This document shows, one piece after another, positions 48,118 through 58,059 of a stretch of DNA of 64,000 bases (the stretch's first letter is position 1; every line of letters starts with the position of its first letter). Made by a program: the position numbers and the translations under genes. Origin of the DNA: Chitinibacter fontanus (lineage in GTDB: Bacteria > Pseudomonadota > Gammaproteobacteria > Burkholderiales > Chitinibacteraceae); NCBI RefSeq assembly GCF_013423785.1, contig NZ_CP058952.1:558001-622000 (forward strand). Reading direction: 5' to 3'. The notes beneath the pieces were generated by a model that was not told the origin of the DNA, did no database searches, and saw only the letters and a program-made list of their open reading frames with translations.

Positions 48118-50330
48118 ATGGTTGCAGTCACCCGCCCGCTTGCCCAATCCATTGCCGAAGCTGCCGACCCAGATCGCTGGCTCGCCGCACTGGCCGAGCG
48201 CTATCCACCCAATGAAATCGCCCGTTTGCGCGAGGCATTGGACTGGATTGCCGAGGTATATGGCAAAGCACTCAACCCTGATACTGATGAATCATTGTTT
48301 TTGCATGCGGTTGCCAGTGCGTCTATCGTGGCTGATTTGCGCATGGATGCCAATGCGGTCATTGCCGCCCTACTGTTTTGCATCCCCGATTTTGTTGAGA
48401 AGTCAGCCGAACAAATCGACAAACGGTTTGGCAAGGTCGTGGCGCAACTGGTCGATGGGATAAGTAAAGTCCGTAAATTACGTTCACTGGCCAAACCGAG
48501 TGCAGTCAAGGCCGACGATTACGCGCAGCAGGTCGAAGCCCAGCGCAAAATGCTGCTGGCGATGGTGGAAGACATTCGTGCGGTATTGATCAAGCTGGCT
48601 TGGCGCACGCAAACCATGCACAGCATAGCCAAAATATCCGAAGAGCGACGCCGCAAAATCGCGCAGGAAACACTGGATGTGTTCGCGCCGCTGGCCAATC
48701 GTCTTGGGGTATGGCAAATCAAGTGGGAGCTAGAAGACCTCGGATTTCGTTTCCTGCACACCGATACCTATAAAAAAATCGCCAAATTGCTACTTGAGCG
48801 CCGGGTAGATCGTGAGCATTTCATCGCCGAAGTACTTGGCACCCTACGCAGCGAACTAGCGAAAGCGGGCGTGACGCACGTCGACTTAATGGGGCGACCG
48901 AAACACATTTACAGCATCTGGAAAAAGATGCAGAAAAAGAAGCTCGACTTTTCCGAGCTATACGATATTCGTGCGGTGCGTGTACTGGTTGACGACGTGA
49001 AAGACTGCTACACCGTGCTTGGCATTGTGCATAACCTGTGGCAGCCGATTCCTGGTGAGTTTGACGACTATATCGCACAACCCAAAGGCAACTTCTACCG
49101 CAGCCTGCATACCGCCGTGATCGGCCCGCAAGATAAAGCAGTTGAAGTGCAAATTCGCACCTTTGATATGCACGACCACGCTGAATACGGCGTCGCGGCA
49201 CATTGGCGCTATAAAGAAGGCGGGCATGGTGATGCGCGCTATGAAGAAAAAATCGCCTGGCTGCGCCAACTGCTCGATTGGCGCGATGATGTCGCCACCG
49301 ACGATAAATTTACCGATGCATTTAAAGCCGAATTATTTGAAGACACTATTTATGTGCTGACCCCAGCCGGTCGCGTCATTTCGCTGCCCAAAGGCAGCAC
49401 GCCGGTTGATTTTGCTTACCATTTGCACACCGATCTAGGTCACCGCTGCCGCGGCGCCAAAATCAATGGGCAAATCGTGCCACTCAATACCGCACTGGAA
49501 AATGGCCAGCGTATTGAAGTTTTATCAACCAAGGAAGGCGGGCCTAGTCTCGATTGGCTACATCAGGGTTATGTCAAAAGTAACCGCGCAGCCCAGAAAA
49601 TCCGCCATTGGATACGGCAGCAAAACCTCGATGTCGCCATAGAAGCAGGCAAAAACCTGTACGAAAAAGAATCTGCCCGCGCAGGAGCTAGTCAGCTGAA
49701 TCAGGAGCTCATCGCCACGCGTCTTGGCTTCAAAACCATCGACGAGGTACATATCGCACTTGGGCAAGGTGAGGTGAGCCTGCGCGAGCTCAATTTAGCG
49801 TTTAGCGATGCACTTCGCCCCCCGAACCTCCTGTCACCGAGATGCCCGAAGACTTTGTGCGCGCGGCGCGTGCTACGCAATATGGCGAAGGTATTCTAAT
49901 CGAGGGTATCGACAAACTAATGACGATGCTGGCCAAGTGCTGCAAGCCGGTTCCTCCTGATGCCGTGATGGGCTATGTCACCAAGGGCCGTGGCATTTCG
50001 ATTCACCGCTGCGACTGCGCCGCACTTAAACGACTGGCCGCCGAAGCACCAGAGCGATTAATTCGTGCCGATTGGGGTAACTTGGCCAAAAGCGGGCATG
50101 TATTTGCCGTGGATATTTTGGTTGAAGCCACTGAACGAGCCAGTTTATTACGCGATCTGACTGACATTATGTCGCGCGAAAAGATTAATGTTAGCGCAGC
50201 GAATATGCAGGTACGCGATGGCCGGGCTCGCATAGCTTTTACGATTGAAATTCGTGACAACGAACAGCTACAGCGTATTTTTGCGCGGCTGTTAGACGTA
50301 CCCAGCGTGCTGCGCTGCGCTCGAAGCTAA
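48118..50330 (+). CDS. relA: GTP pyrophosphokinase RelA, interrupted by a frameshift
   Basis: (p)ppGpp synthetase of the stringent response, about 737 residues when repaired. The N-terminal HD hydrolase site is degenerate (FCIPDF replaces HDxxED). The synthetase domain carries the RelA-type EFDD motif in GEFDDYIAQPKGNFYRSLHT. TGS (FEDTIYVLTPAGRVISLPKGST), the conserved-Cys region (CCKPVPP...HRCDC) and ACT follow. The first frame runs to 49899 and ends in a non-homologous tail. The correct frame resumes before 49842. The break is a C6 run at 49818-49823; seven C would read R-P-P-E-P-P-V-T-E through the junction. The ATG at 48118 is chosen over upstream codons lacking homology. Probably an intact gene with one missing base call. 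Confidence 0.9.
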
Positions 50331-50435
50331 GAACACAAAACCATTAAACCCTTGATTGCTAATCGCATTTTTTTCATCTATTTTGCAATCAGGGTTTAAT
50401 CACCCTTCTGTCTTACAAACACGTGCTACAACACC

Positions 50436-50462
50436 TATAGTGAATCAGTTTTATGCCGATAT
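50436..50462 (+). promoter_or_regulatory. Sigma-28-like promoter of the chemoreceptor gene
   Basis: TATAGTGA (50436-50443), an 11-nt spacer, then GCCGATAT (50455-50462). This is the consensus spacing, with seven of eight -10 matches and five of eight -35 matches. It lies 48 nt upstream of the ATG. Confidence 0.6.
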
Positions 50463-50509
50463 AAAACCGATAAACCTATTACAAAAGCTCGATAACACGG
50501 GGTGTCTTC

Positions 50510-52396
50510 ATGTTTACTTCCTTACGCTTACGGCTGATTGCATTTATCGCGGTCTTAATTCTCGTGGTAGCTTCCATTATCACTATTGGCGCATATTCCA
50601 AAATGCGACAAGAAATGATCAATGTTGGTTTACGCAATGAAATTATCGGCGTTGAAACTGGTTATAGCGTCATGCTTCGTAACTGGATTGCCGATAAAAA
50701 AATGATTGTTACCTCGCTGGCCAAAACCCTTGAACAAGCTAGCGATCCACTTCCCGCGATTGCCCAAGCAGAAAAAAGCGCCAAATTCGATTCGGCCTAC
50801 TTGGGTACACATGAAAAGCAAATGATCACAACCCGCGACCTTGGGCTACCAGCGGGTTATGACCCAACCTCACGGCCCTGGTATCAGCTGGCCCAGAAAG
50901 AAGACAAACCAGTCATGACGGCACCGTACGTGGATGCCGGGACCAAACGATTAACCTTATCTTTTGCCGCCCCAGTAAAGAAAAACGGGGCATTGTTTGG
51001 GGTAGTGGGTACCGATATTTTTCTAGATGATATTGTCAAAGATGTTTTAAATATCAAAATGACTGGCAATGGATACGCCATTTTGGTTGATAAGGCTGGC
51101 ACGATTCTGGTGCACAGCGACCAAAGCAAAATCCTGAAGCCTGCGACTGAATTAACTCCAGCCCTAAGCGCCACTGAATTAGCACAGCTCGATGCAAGCC
51201 AAGATTTGCTCGATACTGATATCAATGGCGAGCATAAATTCATCTTCGCAAAATCAATCGAAGGTGGCGATTTATATATGGTGCTGGTGATTGACAAAAC
51301 CACCGCACTTGCGCCACTACAACAACTACTGTGGATGGCAATTGGCACGCTGCTGGTTATCCTGGTTCTAGTTATTCCGCTGGCGAGCTACCTTGTAAAC
51401 CGCATGTTGTCCGGGCTGAACCGCGTACGCAAAGGGATGATTGAAATTGCACAGGGTGAAGGCGACTTGACGCGACAAATTCAGATCGATGGCGATGATG
51501 AAATTGCGCAAACGGCTAAGGCATTTAACCAATTCACCTCGCGTCTGCGCACAATGTTTAGCGATCTGCGCAAAGAAACGGAAAATCTGACTATCGGTGT
51601 GCAGCAAATTAACCAAGTACTCAATACGCTTTCAAATGATTCACGCATCTTGTCGGATATGGCAGCCACTAACGCGGCGACGATTGAAGAAATTACTGTC
51701 AGCATTAGCCACATTGCAGACAATGCCGGAGAAGCTAATTATCTAGTTAATAATACTGGCGCGCTGTCAGCCGACTCGGCTAAAACAATGGGCGAAGTAG
51801 CCACCGAAGTAGGCAAATCAGCCTCCGAAGTACGTGAACTATCGTCATTATTAGATCGCCTCAATCAGCGTAGCCAAGAAATTAGTGGCATTATTCAGGT
51901 GATTAAAGAGATCGCCGATCAAACCAATTTACTGGCACTCAATGCCGCGATTGAAGCAGCCCGCGCAGGGGAGCAAGGTCGTGGCTTTGCGGTCGTGGCC
52001 GACGAGGTCCGGAAATTGGCCGAGCGCACCAGCTCTGCCACGCTGGAAATTACCGGTATGATCGATGGCATTCGCGGGGAAACCAATGCCGCGGTTCGGA
52101 ATATGGAATCCACGCTCGGTGCCGTGCAAAGTGGTGTTAGCTTATCGAATCACGCGGCAGAGAAAATTGTTGATATTCGCCAGAACATGAGTCAGGTGAT
52201 GGAAAAAATGAGTGAAATTGCTCATGCCACCAAAGAGCAGCAGGATGCCACCACCATGATGGCGCAAAGTGCAGAAAACATTACCAACCAGATGCAACAA
52301 TCGGATGTCGCACTGCACCGTGCCAATGATTCCATAGCCCAACTTAATCATTTAGCAGGCTTTCTACGCGAAATGTTTGGTCGATTTAAAGTCTAA
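50510..52396 (+). CDS. Methyl-accepting chemotaxis protein with periplasmic Cache domain
   Basis: A 628-residue transmembrane chemoreceptor. TM1 is about 8-28. The periplasmic dCache_1-type sensor (about 35-275) contains [15 protein letters not shown] and the [11 protein letters not shown] strand, typical of amino-acid or organic-acid sensing. TM2 (about 280-302), HAMP (about 303-356) and the signalling coiled coil with the hairpin tip [24 protein letters not shown] follow. It has no C-terminal NWETF-like tether for CheR/CheB. The ligand is unknown. Confidence 0.94.
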   Translation: MFTSLRLRLIAFIAVLILVVASIITIGAYSKMRQEMINVGLRNEIIGVETGYSVMLRNWIADKKMIVTSLAKTLEQASDPLPAIAQAEKSAKFDSAYLGTHEKQMITTRDLGLPAGYDPTSRPWYQLAQKEDKPVMTAPYVDAGTKRLTLSFAAPVKKNGALFGVVGTDIFLDDIVKDVLNIKMTGNGYAILVDKAGTILVHSDQSKILKPATELTPALSATELAQLDASQDLLDTDINGEHKFIFAKSIEGGDLYMVLVIDKTTALAPLQQLLWMAIGTLLVILVLVIPLASYLVNRMLSGLNRVRKGMIEIAQGEGDLTRQIQIDGDDEIAQTAKAFNQFTSRLRTMFSDLRKETENLTIGVQQINQVLNTLSNDSRILSDMAATNAATIEEITVSISHIADNAGEANYLVNNTGALSADSAKTMGEVATEVGKSASEVRELSSLLDRLNQRSQEISGIIQVIKEIADQTNLLALNAAIEAARAGEQGRGFAVVADEVRKLAERTSSATLEITGMIDGIRGETNAAVRNMESTLGAVQSGVSLSNHAAEKIVDIRQNMSQVMEKMSEIAHATKEQQDATTMMAQSAENITNQMQQSDVALHRANDSIAQLNHLAGFLREMFGRFKV

Positions 52397-52397
52397 T

Positions 52398-52446
52398 AGG
52401 TATAGCCTTCCAACTCAATCCAATACTAATCTTCGTAAATATACCC
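52398..52446. repeat. Palindromic 3'-UTR element, copy 7 (49 nt)
   Basis: It begins AGGTATA 1 nt after the chemoreceptor stop and ends TATACCC 2 nt before the terminator. Only the outer arms pair. Confidence 0.5.
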
Positions 52447-52448
52447 AT

Positions 52449-52476
52449 AAAAAAGGCCGCTTATGCGGCCTTTTTT
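52449..52476. terminator. Bidirectional terminator between the chemoreceptor gene and pyk
   Basis: A stem GGCCGC/GCGGCC with a TTAT loop is flanked by A6 and T6, between two convergent genes. Confidence 0.92.
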
Positions 52477-52495
52477 ATCACATCAATTTCATCAA

Positions 52496-53935
52496 TTAGC
52501 GGCTTTTTTGCGCGTCGCCCGCTTTAACAATTTTCAGACAATTGGTGCCGCCCAGCATCCCAACCACATCGCCGAAAGTGAAGGCAATCAAATCCCCCGG
52601 TTGCACAATGCCACGTCGCAACATTTCGAGCTCGGCTCTTACCAATAATGACTCACGGTCTGTATTATCATGCGAGAGCATTACTGGCTCAACGTCGCGG
52701 AACAAGGATAAACGGCTGTAGGTTTCCGCCTCGGGAGTTAAAGCATAAATAGGCACCCCCGCAATCACGCGTGACATCCACAGAGCCGAAGAGCCTGACT
52801 GAGTTAAAGCCGCAATCACTTTGACATTCAAATGATTCGAGGCGAACAAAGCGGCCATCGAGATAGTTTGGTCAACTCGGGTGTATTCACCTTCCAGCAA
52901 AGCCTCGCTGCTCACTTTGTAATCTTGCGATTTTTCAGCTTCCAGACAAATCCGCGCCATGGCTTCAACCGTTTCCACTGGATATTGACCCGATGCCGTT
53001 TCAGCCGACAACATCACCGCATCAGTCCCATCGAGCACCGCATTTGCTACGTCAGACACCTCGGCACGCGTTGGTACCGGGCTAGAAATCATTGACTCCA
53101 TCATCTGTGTTGCTGTGATGGTTAGTTTGTTCATCCGGCGAGCCGCTTTAATCATGCGTTTTTGCAGCGCAGGCACCGCGGCATCACCAACCTCTACCGC
53201 TAAATCACCGCGCGCCACCATAATGCCATCGGAAGCTTCAAGAATCTCCGTCAGATTAGTAATGGCCTCAGTGCGTTCAATCTTGGCAATTAACAAAGCC
53301 TTACTGCCTGCTGCACGCAATAATGTTCGTGCCATATACATATCGGCCGCGCTTTTTGGGAAAGAAACGGCAACATAATCAGCGTGCAATTTGGCGGCGA
53401 CCTTAATGTCTTCCATATCTTTGGCAGTTAGTGCTGGTGCAGTCAGACCACCACCTTGGCGGTTAATCCCTTTGTTGTTAGACAAAGCTCCACCGATCAA
53501 CACTGTCGTATTGACTTTTTGTCCTTCTACCGCATCGACCTGCAATTGAATCTTGCCTTCATCCAGCAGCAGAATATTACCGGCCTCTACATCATTGGGG
53601 AGCTCTTTGTAGTCAAGACCAACGGTGGTTTGGTCGCCCAACTCACAGGCCGCATCGAGGATAAATTTTTGCCCCTTGGCTAATTCAATTTTATTTTTTT
53701 TAAATTTACCAACCCGAATTTTTGGCCCTTGTAAATCCACCATAATTGCAATTGGGCGACCTACTTTTTTTGCCTGCTCCCGCACCAATGCTGCACGATC
53801 TAGATGATCCTGCGCCGTGCCGTGAGAGAAATTAAGCCGGACCATATTGACCCCGGCGGCGACTAAACGCTCCAGCGTTGCTGCGTCACTGGATGCGGGG
53901 CCTAAAGTGGAAACAATCTTAGTGCTGCGTAACAT
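52496..53935 (-). CDS. pyk: Pyruvate kinase
   Basis: A 479-residue glycolytic enzyme converting PEP and ADP to pyruvate and ATP. Signatures include TKIVSTLGPAS, MVRLNFSHG, IMVDLQGPKIRVG, the active-site KIERTEAITNL and MVARGDLAVEVG, plus TATQMMESMISSPVPTRAEVSDVANAV. The C-terminal allosteric domain is complete. It is monocistronic. The 250 bases between its start and tRNA-Arg hold promoters but no gene. Confidence 0.95.
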   Translation of the reverse strand: MLRSTKIVSTLGPASSDAATLERLVAAGVNMVRLNFSHGTAQDHLDRAALVREQAKKVGRPIAIMVDLQGPKIRVGKFKKNKIELAKGQKFILDAACELGDQTTVGLDYKELPNDVEAGNILLLDEGKIQLQVDAVEGQKVNTTVLIGGALSNNKGINRQGGGLTAPALTAKDMEDIKVAAKLHADYVAVSFPKSAADMYMARTLLRAAGSKALLIAKIERTEAITNLTEILEASDGIMVARGDLAVEVGDAAVPALQKRMIKAARRMNKLTITATQMMESMISSPVPTRAEVSDVANAVLDGTDAVMLSAETASGQYPVETVEAMARICLEAEKSQDYKVSSEALLEGEYTRVDQTISMAALFASNHLNVKVIAALTQSGSSALWMSRVIAGVPIYALTPEAETYSRLSLFRDVEPVMLSHDNTDRESLLVRAELEMLRRGIVQPGDLIAFTFGDVVGMLGGTNCLKIVKAGDAQKSR

Positions 53936-54143
53936 GCAAAACTCCTTTCAATTGATTCGGCATCACAATACCGACCGGGCCATTTCAGTTTTATCCATTG
54001 TGAACAGATAGAAAATTAACGATCTGAGCCTAATCAATTTAATTCAATTTGCATTCAATATCCGCGCAATTTGTCGCCAAAATGCCAATTAACTGGGGAA
54101 ATAGAATAGTTGCGCAGTAAAGCTGAGCAGGTAGGTGGTTTGA

Positions 54144-54173
54144 TTGGACGCAAGGGCATTAAAATCGTAGAAT
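54144..54173 (+). promoter_or_regulatory. Sigma-70 promoter of tRNA-Arg
   Basis: TTGGAC (54144-54149), an 18-bp spacer, then TAGAAT (54168-54173), which places the start point about 6 nt before the tRNA. Confidence 0.65.
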
Positions 54174-54185
54174 GCCGCTCTGGCT

Positions 54186-54261
54186 GTCCCCATAGCTCAA
54201 CAGGATAGAGCACTTGCCTCCTAAGCGAAAGATCCCCGTTCGAGTCGGGGTGGGGATACCA
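54186..54261 (+). tRNA. tRNA-Arg (anticodon CCT)
   Basis: A 76-nt cloverleaf with acceptor GTCCCCA/TGGGGAT, D-arm GCTC..GAGC, anticodon loop CTCCTAA, T-arm CCCCGTTCGAGTCGGGG and encoded CCA. Confidence 0.93.
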
Positions 54262-54270
54262 AAATGCAGC

Positions 54271-54293
54271 AAGCCCCAGTGATGGGGCTTTTT
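54271..54293 (+). terminator. Terminator of tRNA-Arg
   Basis: A stem AAGCCCCA/TGGGGCTT with a GTGA loop is followed by TTTG and T-rich sequence, 9 nt after the tRNA. Confidence 0.85.
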
Positions 54294-54299
54294 GTATTT

Positions 54300-54743
54300 T
54301 TAATGCTCGGATGAATTAGGGCGAATTCGGCTATTAAATTCGTCCAGCATTTTTTGCTCACGCTGGTTTTCCTTTTTTAATTCGCTCTGTTCATGGCGCA
54401 CGCGCAGCGCATCAAAGGCTTTTACTTTTTTCTCGCAAGCGAGCCAATCAGCTTTGCGTCGCTCATATTCAAACCCGAGTCGCGCCACTTCGTCGCCTTG
54501 CTGCACCGCGGCACCATCAAGCTTGGCCAGAAACAACTGAAAATCTCGCCACTGAATCACCGACATGCCGGCTTGGGCACTATTAGCCAACCGTGCGCGA
54601 TATTCGGCCCGAAAACCATCGACTTGCTCAAGCTTGGATTTGGCCAACAGCCACGCCGCCTGCGCAGTTTGCATCGCACGCGACGCCTCTTCGCGCTCAT
54701 CTTGCGCAAGTTGCAATAAAAAGGCAAAACGAAAAGCGGCCAC
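54300..54743 (-). CDS. fliJ: Flagellar export chaperone FliJ
   Basis: A coiled-coil protein of about 147 residues that couples FliI ATPase to the export gate and cycles export chaperones. The whole sequence is charged helix with no Gly/Pro breaks in the centre, starting AAFRFAFLLQLAQDEREEASRAM, typical of FliJ. No ATG exists at the right place. GTG 54743 puts the family's start at the N-terminus; TTG 54755 would add four residues. It is the last gene of the fliE-J run. Confidence 0.85.
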   Translation of the reverse strand: MAAFRFAFLLQLAQDEREEASRAMQTAQAAWLLAKSKLEQVDGFRAEYRARLANSAQAGMSVIQWRDFQLFLAKLDGAAVQQGDEVARLGFEYERRKADWLACEKKVKAFDALRVRHEQSELKKENQREQKMLDEFNSRIRPNSSEH

Positions 54744-54773
54744 TGTGAATACCAATTAGAAAATAGTTGTGAA

Positions 54774-56174
54774 TTACTGGGCAAACAATTGGGACAGCTT
54801 CATTCTAGCGCCGTCGTAGCTTTCCTGCTCATTGATCGACTGCTGTAAAAAAGCTTCAAAGCTAGGGTGGCGGCGAATGGCATCGTCGAGCACTGGATCG
54901 GAGCCAGGTACGTAGGCACCAACGCTGATCAAGTCTTTACTGCGTTGATAGCGGGAGTACAAGAATTTGAATCGGCGTACCATTTCAAATTCTTGCTGGC
55001 TAATGATGTCGTGCATTACACGCGAAATCGAGGCTTCGATATCAATCGCCGGATAATGGCCCGACTCGGCCAATTGGCGGCTTAATACAAAGTGGCCATC
55101 TAAAATCGCCCGTGCATTATCGGCAATCGGGTCTTGCTGATCGTCGCCTTCCGACAAGACGGTATAAAACGCGGTGATTGAGCCACCACCTTCACGCCCA
55201 TTACCAGCCCGCTCAACCAATTGCGGCAAGCGCGCAAACACGGAAGCCGGATAGCCTTTGGTTGCAGGTGGCTCGCCCACCGCCAATGCAATCTCCCGCT
55301 GCGCCATGGCATAGCGGGTGAGCGAGTCCATAATCAACAACACGTTTTTGCCCTGATCACGGAAATATTCGGCAATGCTGGTCGCATACGCCGCACCATA
55401 CAGACGCAACAGTGGCGGCGTATCGGCTGGCGCAGCAACCACCACGCTGCGCGCCCGACCTTCATCACCCAAAATATTCTCGATAAAGTCTTTTACCTCA
55501 CGACCACGCTCGCCAATCAGCCCAACCACCACCACATCGGCACTAGTAAAGCGCGCCATCATGCCAAGCAATACTGATTTACCCACCCCGGAGCCGGCAA
55601 ACAAACCCAAGCGCTGACCACGTCCCACTGTGAGCATGGCATTGATCGCCCGTACGCCAACATCCATCACGGTGCGCACTGGCTCCCGATCCATCGGATT
55701 GTAGGGGCGCGAAAATAGTGGGTAGTAGGCTTCATTATTGATCGGGCCTTTGCTATCAAGTGGTCGGCCCAAACCATCCAGAATTCGGCCCAGCAAATTC
55801 CAGCCGACCGGCACTTGCCGCCCGTGGTCTTCTGCACGGCGTTGGATTGGCCTTGGATGCCCAAGCTGCGGTCGCCAAGCAGCCACGTCTTCACGCGCCA
55901 TAACACTGGCCCCTGGTTCAACGCCATAGATCTCTGCGATCGGCATCAGGAAAAGTCGCTGCTCCTGAAAGCCGACCACCACGGCTTCAACTGGGTGACC
56001 ACTTGGCGTCATCACATCACACGAGGCACCGATTGGTAAGCGCAACCCAACAGCTTCCAGCACCAGCCCCGAAACGCGGGTTAAACGGCCACGAGGTAAC
56101 CATGGCTTTACCGAATTTACGGCAGCACCACAATCGCGGAGATAATCTTGGATCGACTTAAGCGTCGGTGTCAT
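54774..56174 (-). CDS. fliI: Flagellum-specific ATPase FliI
   Basis: A 466-residue hexameric ATPase at the cytoplasmic base of the flagellar type III exporter. Walker A is [17 protein letters not shown] and Walker B is [20 protein letters not shown]. The T3SS-ATPase markers [12 protein letters not shown] and [22 protein letters not shown] are present. ATG 56174 ([12 protein letters not shown]) is used; the frame is open to 56207. It overlaps the end of fliH by 17 nt. Confidence 0.95.
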   Translation of the reverse strand: MTPTLKSIQDYLRDCGAAVNSVKPWLPRGRLTRVSGLVLEAVGLRLPIGASCDVMTPSGHPVEAVVVGFQEQRLFLMPIAEIYGVEPGASVMAREDVAAWRPQLGHPRPIQRRAEDHGRQVPVGWNLLGRILDGLGRPLDSKGPINNEAYYPLFSRPYNPMDREPVRTVMDVGVRAINAMLTVGRGQRLGLFAGSGVGKSVLLGMMARFTSADVVVVGLIGERGREVKDFIENILGDEGRARSVVVAAPADTPPLLRLYGAAYATSIAEYFRDQGKNVLLIMDSLTRYAMAQREIALAVGEPPATKGYPASVFARLPQLVERAGNGREGGGSITAFYTVLSEGDDQQDPIADNARAILDGHFVLSRQLAESGHYPAIDIEASISRVMHDIISQQEFEMVRRFKFLYSRYQRSKDLISVGAYVPGSDPVLDDAIRRHPSFEAFLQQSINEQESYDGARMKLSQLFAQ

Positions 56175-57027
56175 GATCAAAACTGAAAGGCGTAGCTGGT
56201 GAGCCAATGGTATTCGACGTTGACTCTAGTGATGGCAAAGCATCTGCAGTCGCAAATACTCCACCTTGGTATTGATCCAAAGAAAAATCAGGAACTGATT
56301 TAGCAGCTAATACCCCAGTAATTTTCTTCCAGCGACTAGCCAAAGAAAACTCCAATTGCGTATTCGGAGTTTCAATGCGGCAACTGCCCGTCATCAATTG
56401 CTCATCAGCCACCAACCGCCATACATCGTCGGCCAGCTCATAATGCAAATCTTGCTGCAATAACTGCAGATCAGCGGGGGATAAAAATAATTTAGATGGA
56501 TTACTCGCCGTTGGAATAGCAGCCAAAGCCTCACGAATAGGAGCTAGGAGCTGCTTAGGGTGCTGTCGCAGCTCATCCCCCACCATCTGCTGAGCCACTA
56601 ATAGCGCAAGCTCTAGCACCGCATCAGCTAGTGCGCCTTCTGTATGTTGGCAAGTTTCAGTAATTTGCGCCAACAATGGGCGCAATTGCTGCAACTCCAG
56701 CTCTGCCTGTGCACGACCTTCAGCCAGCCCAGCCTGATAACCTTCCTCGTGTGCCTGCTGAGAAATTGCTTCGATTTCTTCTGCTGTCGGGTACGGCATT
56801 GCATGATTGACCGACTCATCACTCGCCGGCTCTTCGTCTAAAAGCACGGGCTCAACTTCGGGCTGCAGCTCATCCGCAATTACCTGTGCCAGCTCGATCA
56901 CTTCTGGCGGCTGCAAATCAATAGACTCCGCAGGCATAGCAGGTGTATCGAGTAAGGAATTAAATTGCCAGCGCTGAAACTCGGTCAGCTCTTCACTAGG
57001 AATAATACGACGTTGTGGACCTGACAC
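56158..57027 (-). CDS. fliH: Flagellar assembly protein FliH
   Basis: A 289-residue negative regulator/stator of FliI. It opens with [17 protein letters not shown], continues with a long acidic region, and has the [13 protein letters not shown] glycine-zipper-like repeat segment characteristic of FliH, followed by the V1V0-stalk-like C-terminal domain. It lies 10 nt after fliG and overlaps fliI. Confidence 0.9.
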   Translation of the reverse strand: MSGPQRRIIPSEELTEFQRWQFNSLLDTPAMPAESIDLQPPEVIELAQVIADELQPEVEPVLLDEEPASDESVNHAMPYPTAEEIEAISQQAHEEGYQAGLAEGRAQAELELQQLRPLLAQITETCQHTEGALADAVLELALLVAQQMVGDELRQHPKQLLAPIREALAAIPTASNPSKLFLSPADLQLLQQDLHYELADDVWRLVADEQLMTGSCRIETPNTQLEFSLASRWKKITGVLAAKSVPDFSLDQYQGGVFATADALPSLESTSNTIGSPATPFSFDHDTDA

Positions 57028-57037
57028 TACCTATACC

Positions 57038-58044
57038 TTACTCAATCATGCCTTCGCCACCGCTACCACCAAGGACAATCTGCCCTTCATCAGCCAGTCG
57101 ACGAACGATTTTAAGAATTTCTTTCTGCTCGCCTTCAACCTCGGAGAGTTTAACAGGGCCCTTAGCTTCCAGATCTTCGCGCAACATCTCAGCAGCACGT
57201 TGCGACATATTTTTGAAAATCTTTTCACGCAGTGCTTGGCTGGTACCTTTGAGCGCAATAATCAGTGAATCCGATTGCACCTCGCGCAACAATATCTGAA
57301 TACCGCGATCATCAATATCAAGGACATTATCAAAGGTGAACATTTTGTCCTGAATTTTCTGCGCCAATTCTGGATCATATTCGCGAATATTGGCCACTGC
57401 AGAGGCTTCGACCACCCCCCCATAAAGTTGAGGATATCGGCGGCCATTTGCACCCCACCAATCGCGCTCTTTTTGAGTTTGTCCGAGCCAGATAGCAACT
57501 GCGTCAAAACATCATTAAGCTCTTTCAACGCCGCAGGTTGCACGCCTTCCAGCGTGGCAATCCGCAGCAGCACGTCATTGCGTACCCGCTCGGGGAAATT
57601 ACTCATAATTTCGGATGATTGATCGGGCTCCAGATGCACCAAAATGGTAGCGATAATCTGCGGATGCTCGTTGCGAATCAGCTCGGCCACGGCAGCGGAA
57701 TCCATCCACTTCAGTGACTCAATCCCATTGTTATCATTGCCTTGCAAGATGCGATCAAGCAGATTGGCAGCTTTATCTGTACCCAAGGCTTTGGTGAGTA
57801 CCGAGCGGATATATTCATCGGCAGCGCCAAGATTGGCACGATTTTGTGTCGCGGCGATAAAATCGCCCAATACCGCATCCATTTCTTCCCGCTTGACCGA
57901 ATTCATATTGGCCATTTCAAAGCCGAGCTTTTGTACCTCTTTTGGGCCCAAAAACTTAAACACTTCGACCGCGGCATCTTCACCCAAAGACATCAGCAGC
58001 AGCGCACTTTTGTGTACGCCATCATCATTCAAATTGGCAGCCAT
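57038..58044 (-). CDS. fliG: Flagellar motor switch protein FliG, interrupted by a frameshift
   Basis: The rotor protein that interacts with the stator and with FliF/FliM, about 335 residues when repaired. The N-terminal and middle domains (SALLLMSLGEDAAVEVFKFL, NEHPQIIATILVHL, GGVQMAADILNFMGG) are in one frame that runs on into nonsense to 57262. The C-terminal torque domain (NVLDIDDRGIQILLREVQSDSL...RAAEMLREDLEAKGPVKLSEVE) is in the other, open through 57415. The break is a G7 run (complement of 57415-57421); eight G gives M-G-G-V-V-E-A-S across the junction. A flagellate strain needs this gene, so a base-calling error is likelier than loss. Confidence 0.93.
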
Positions 58045-58059
58045 GCTGTGTGCTCCCGC

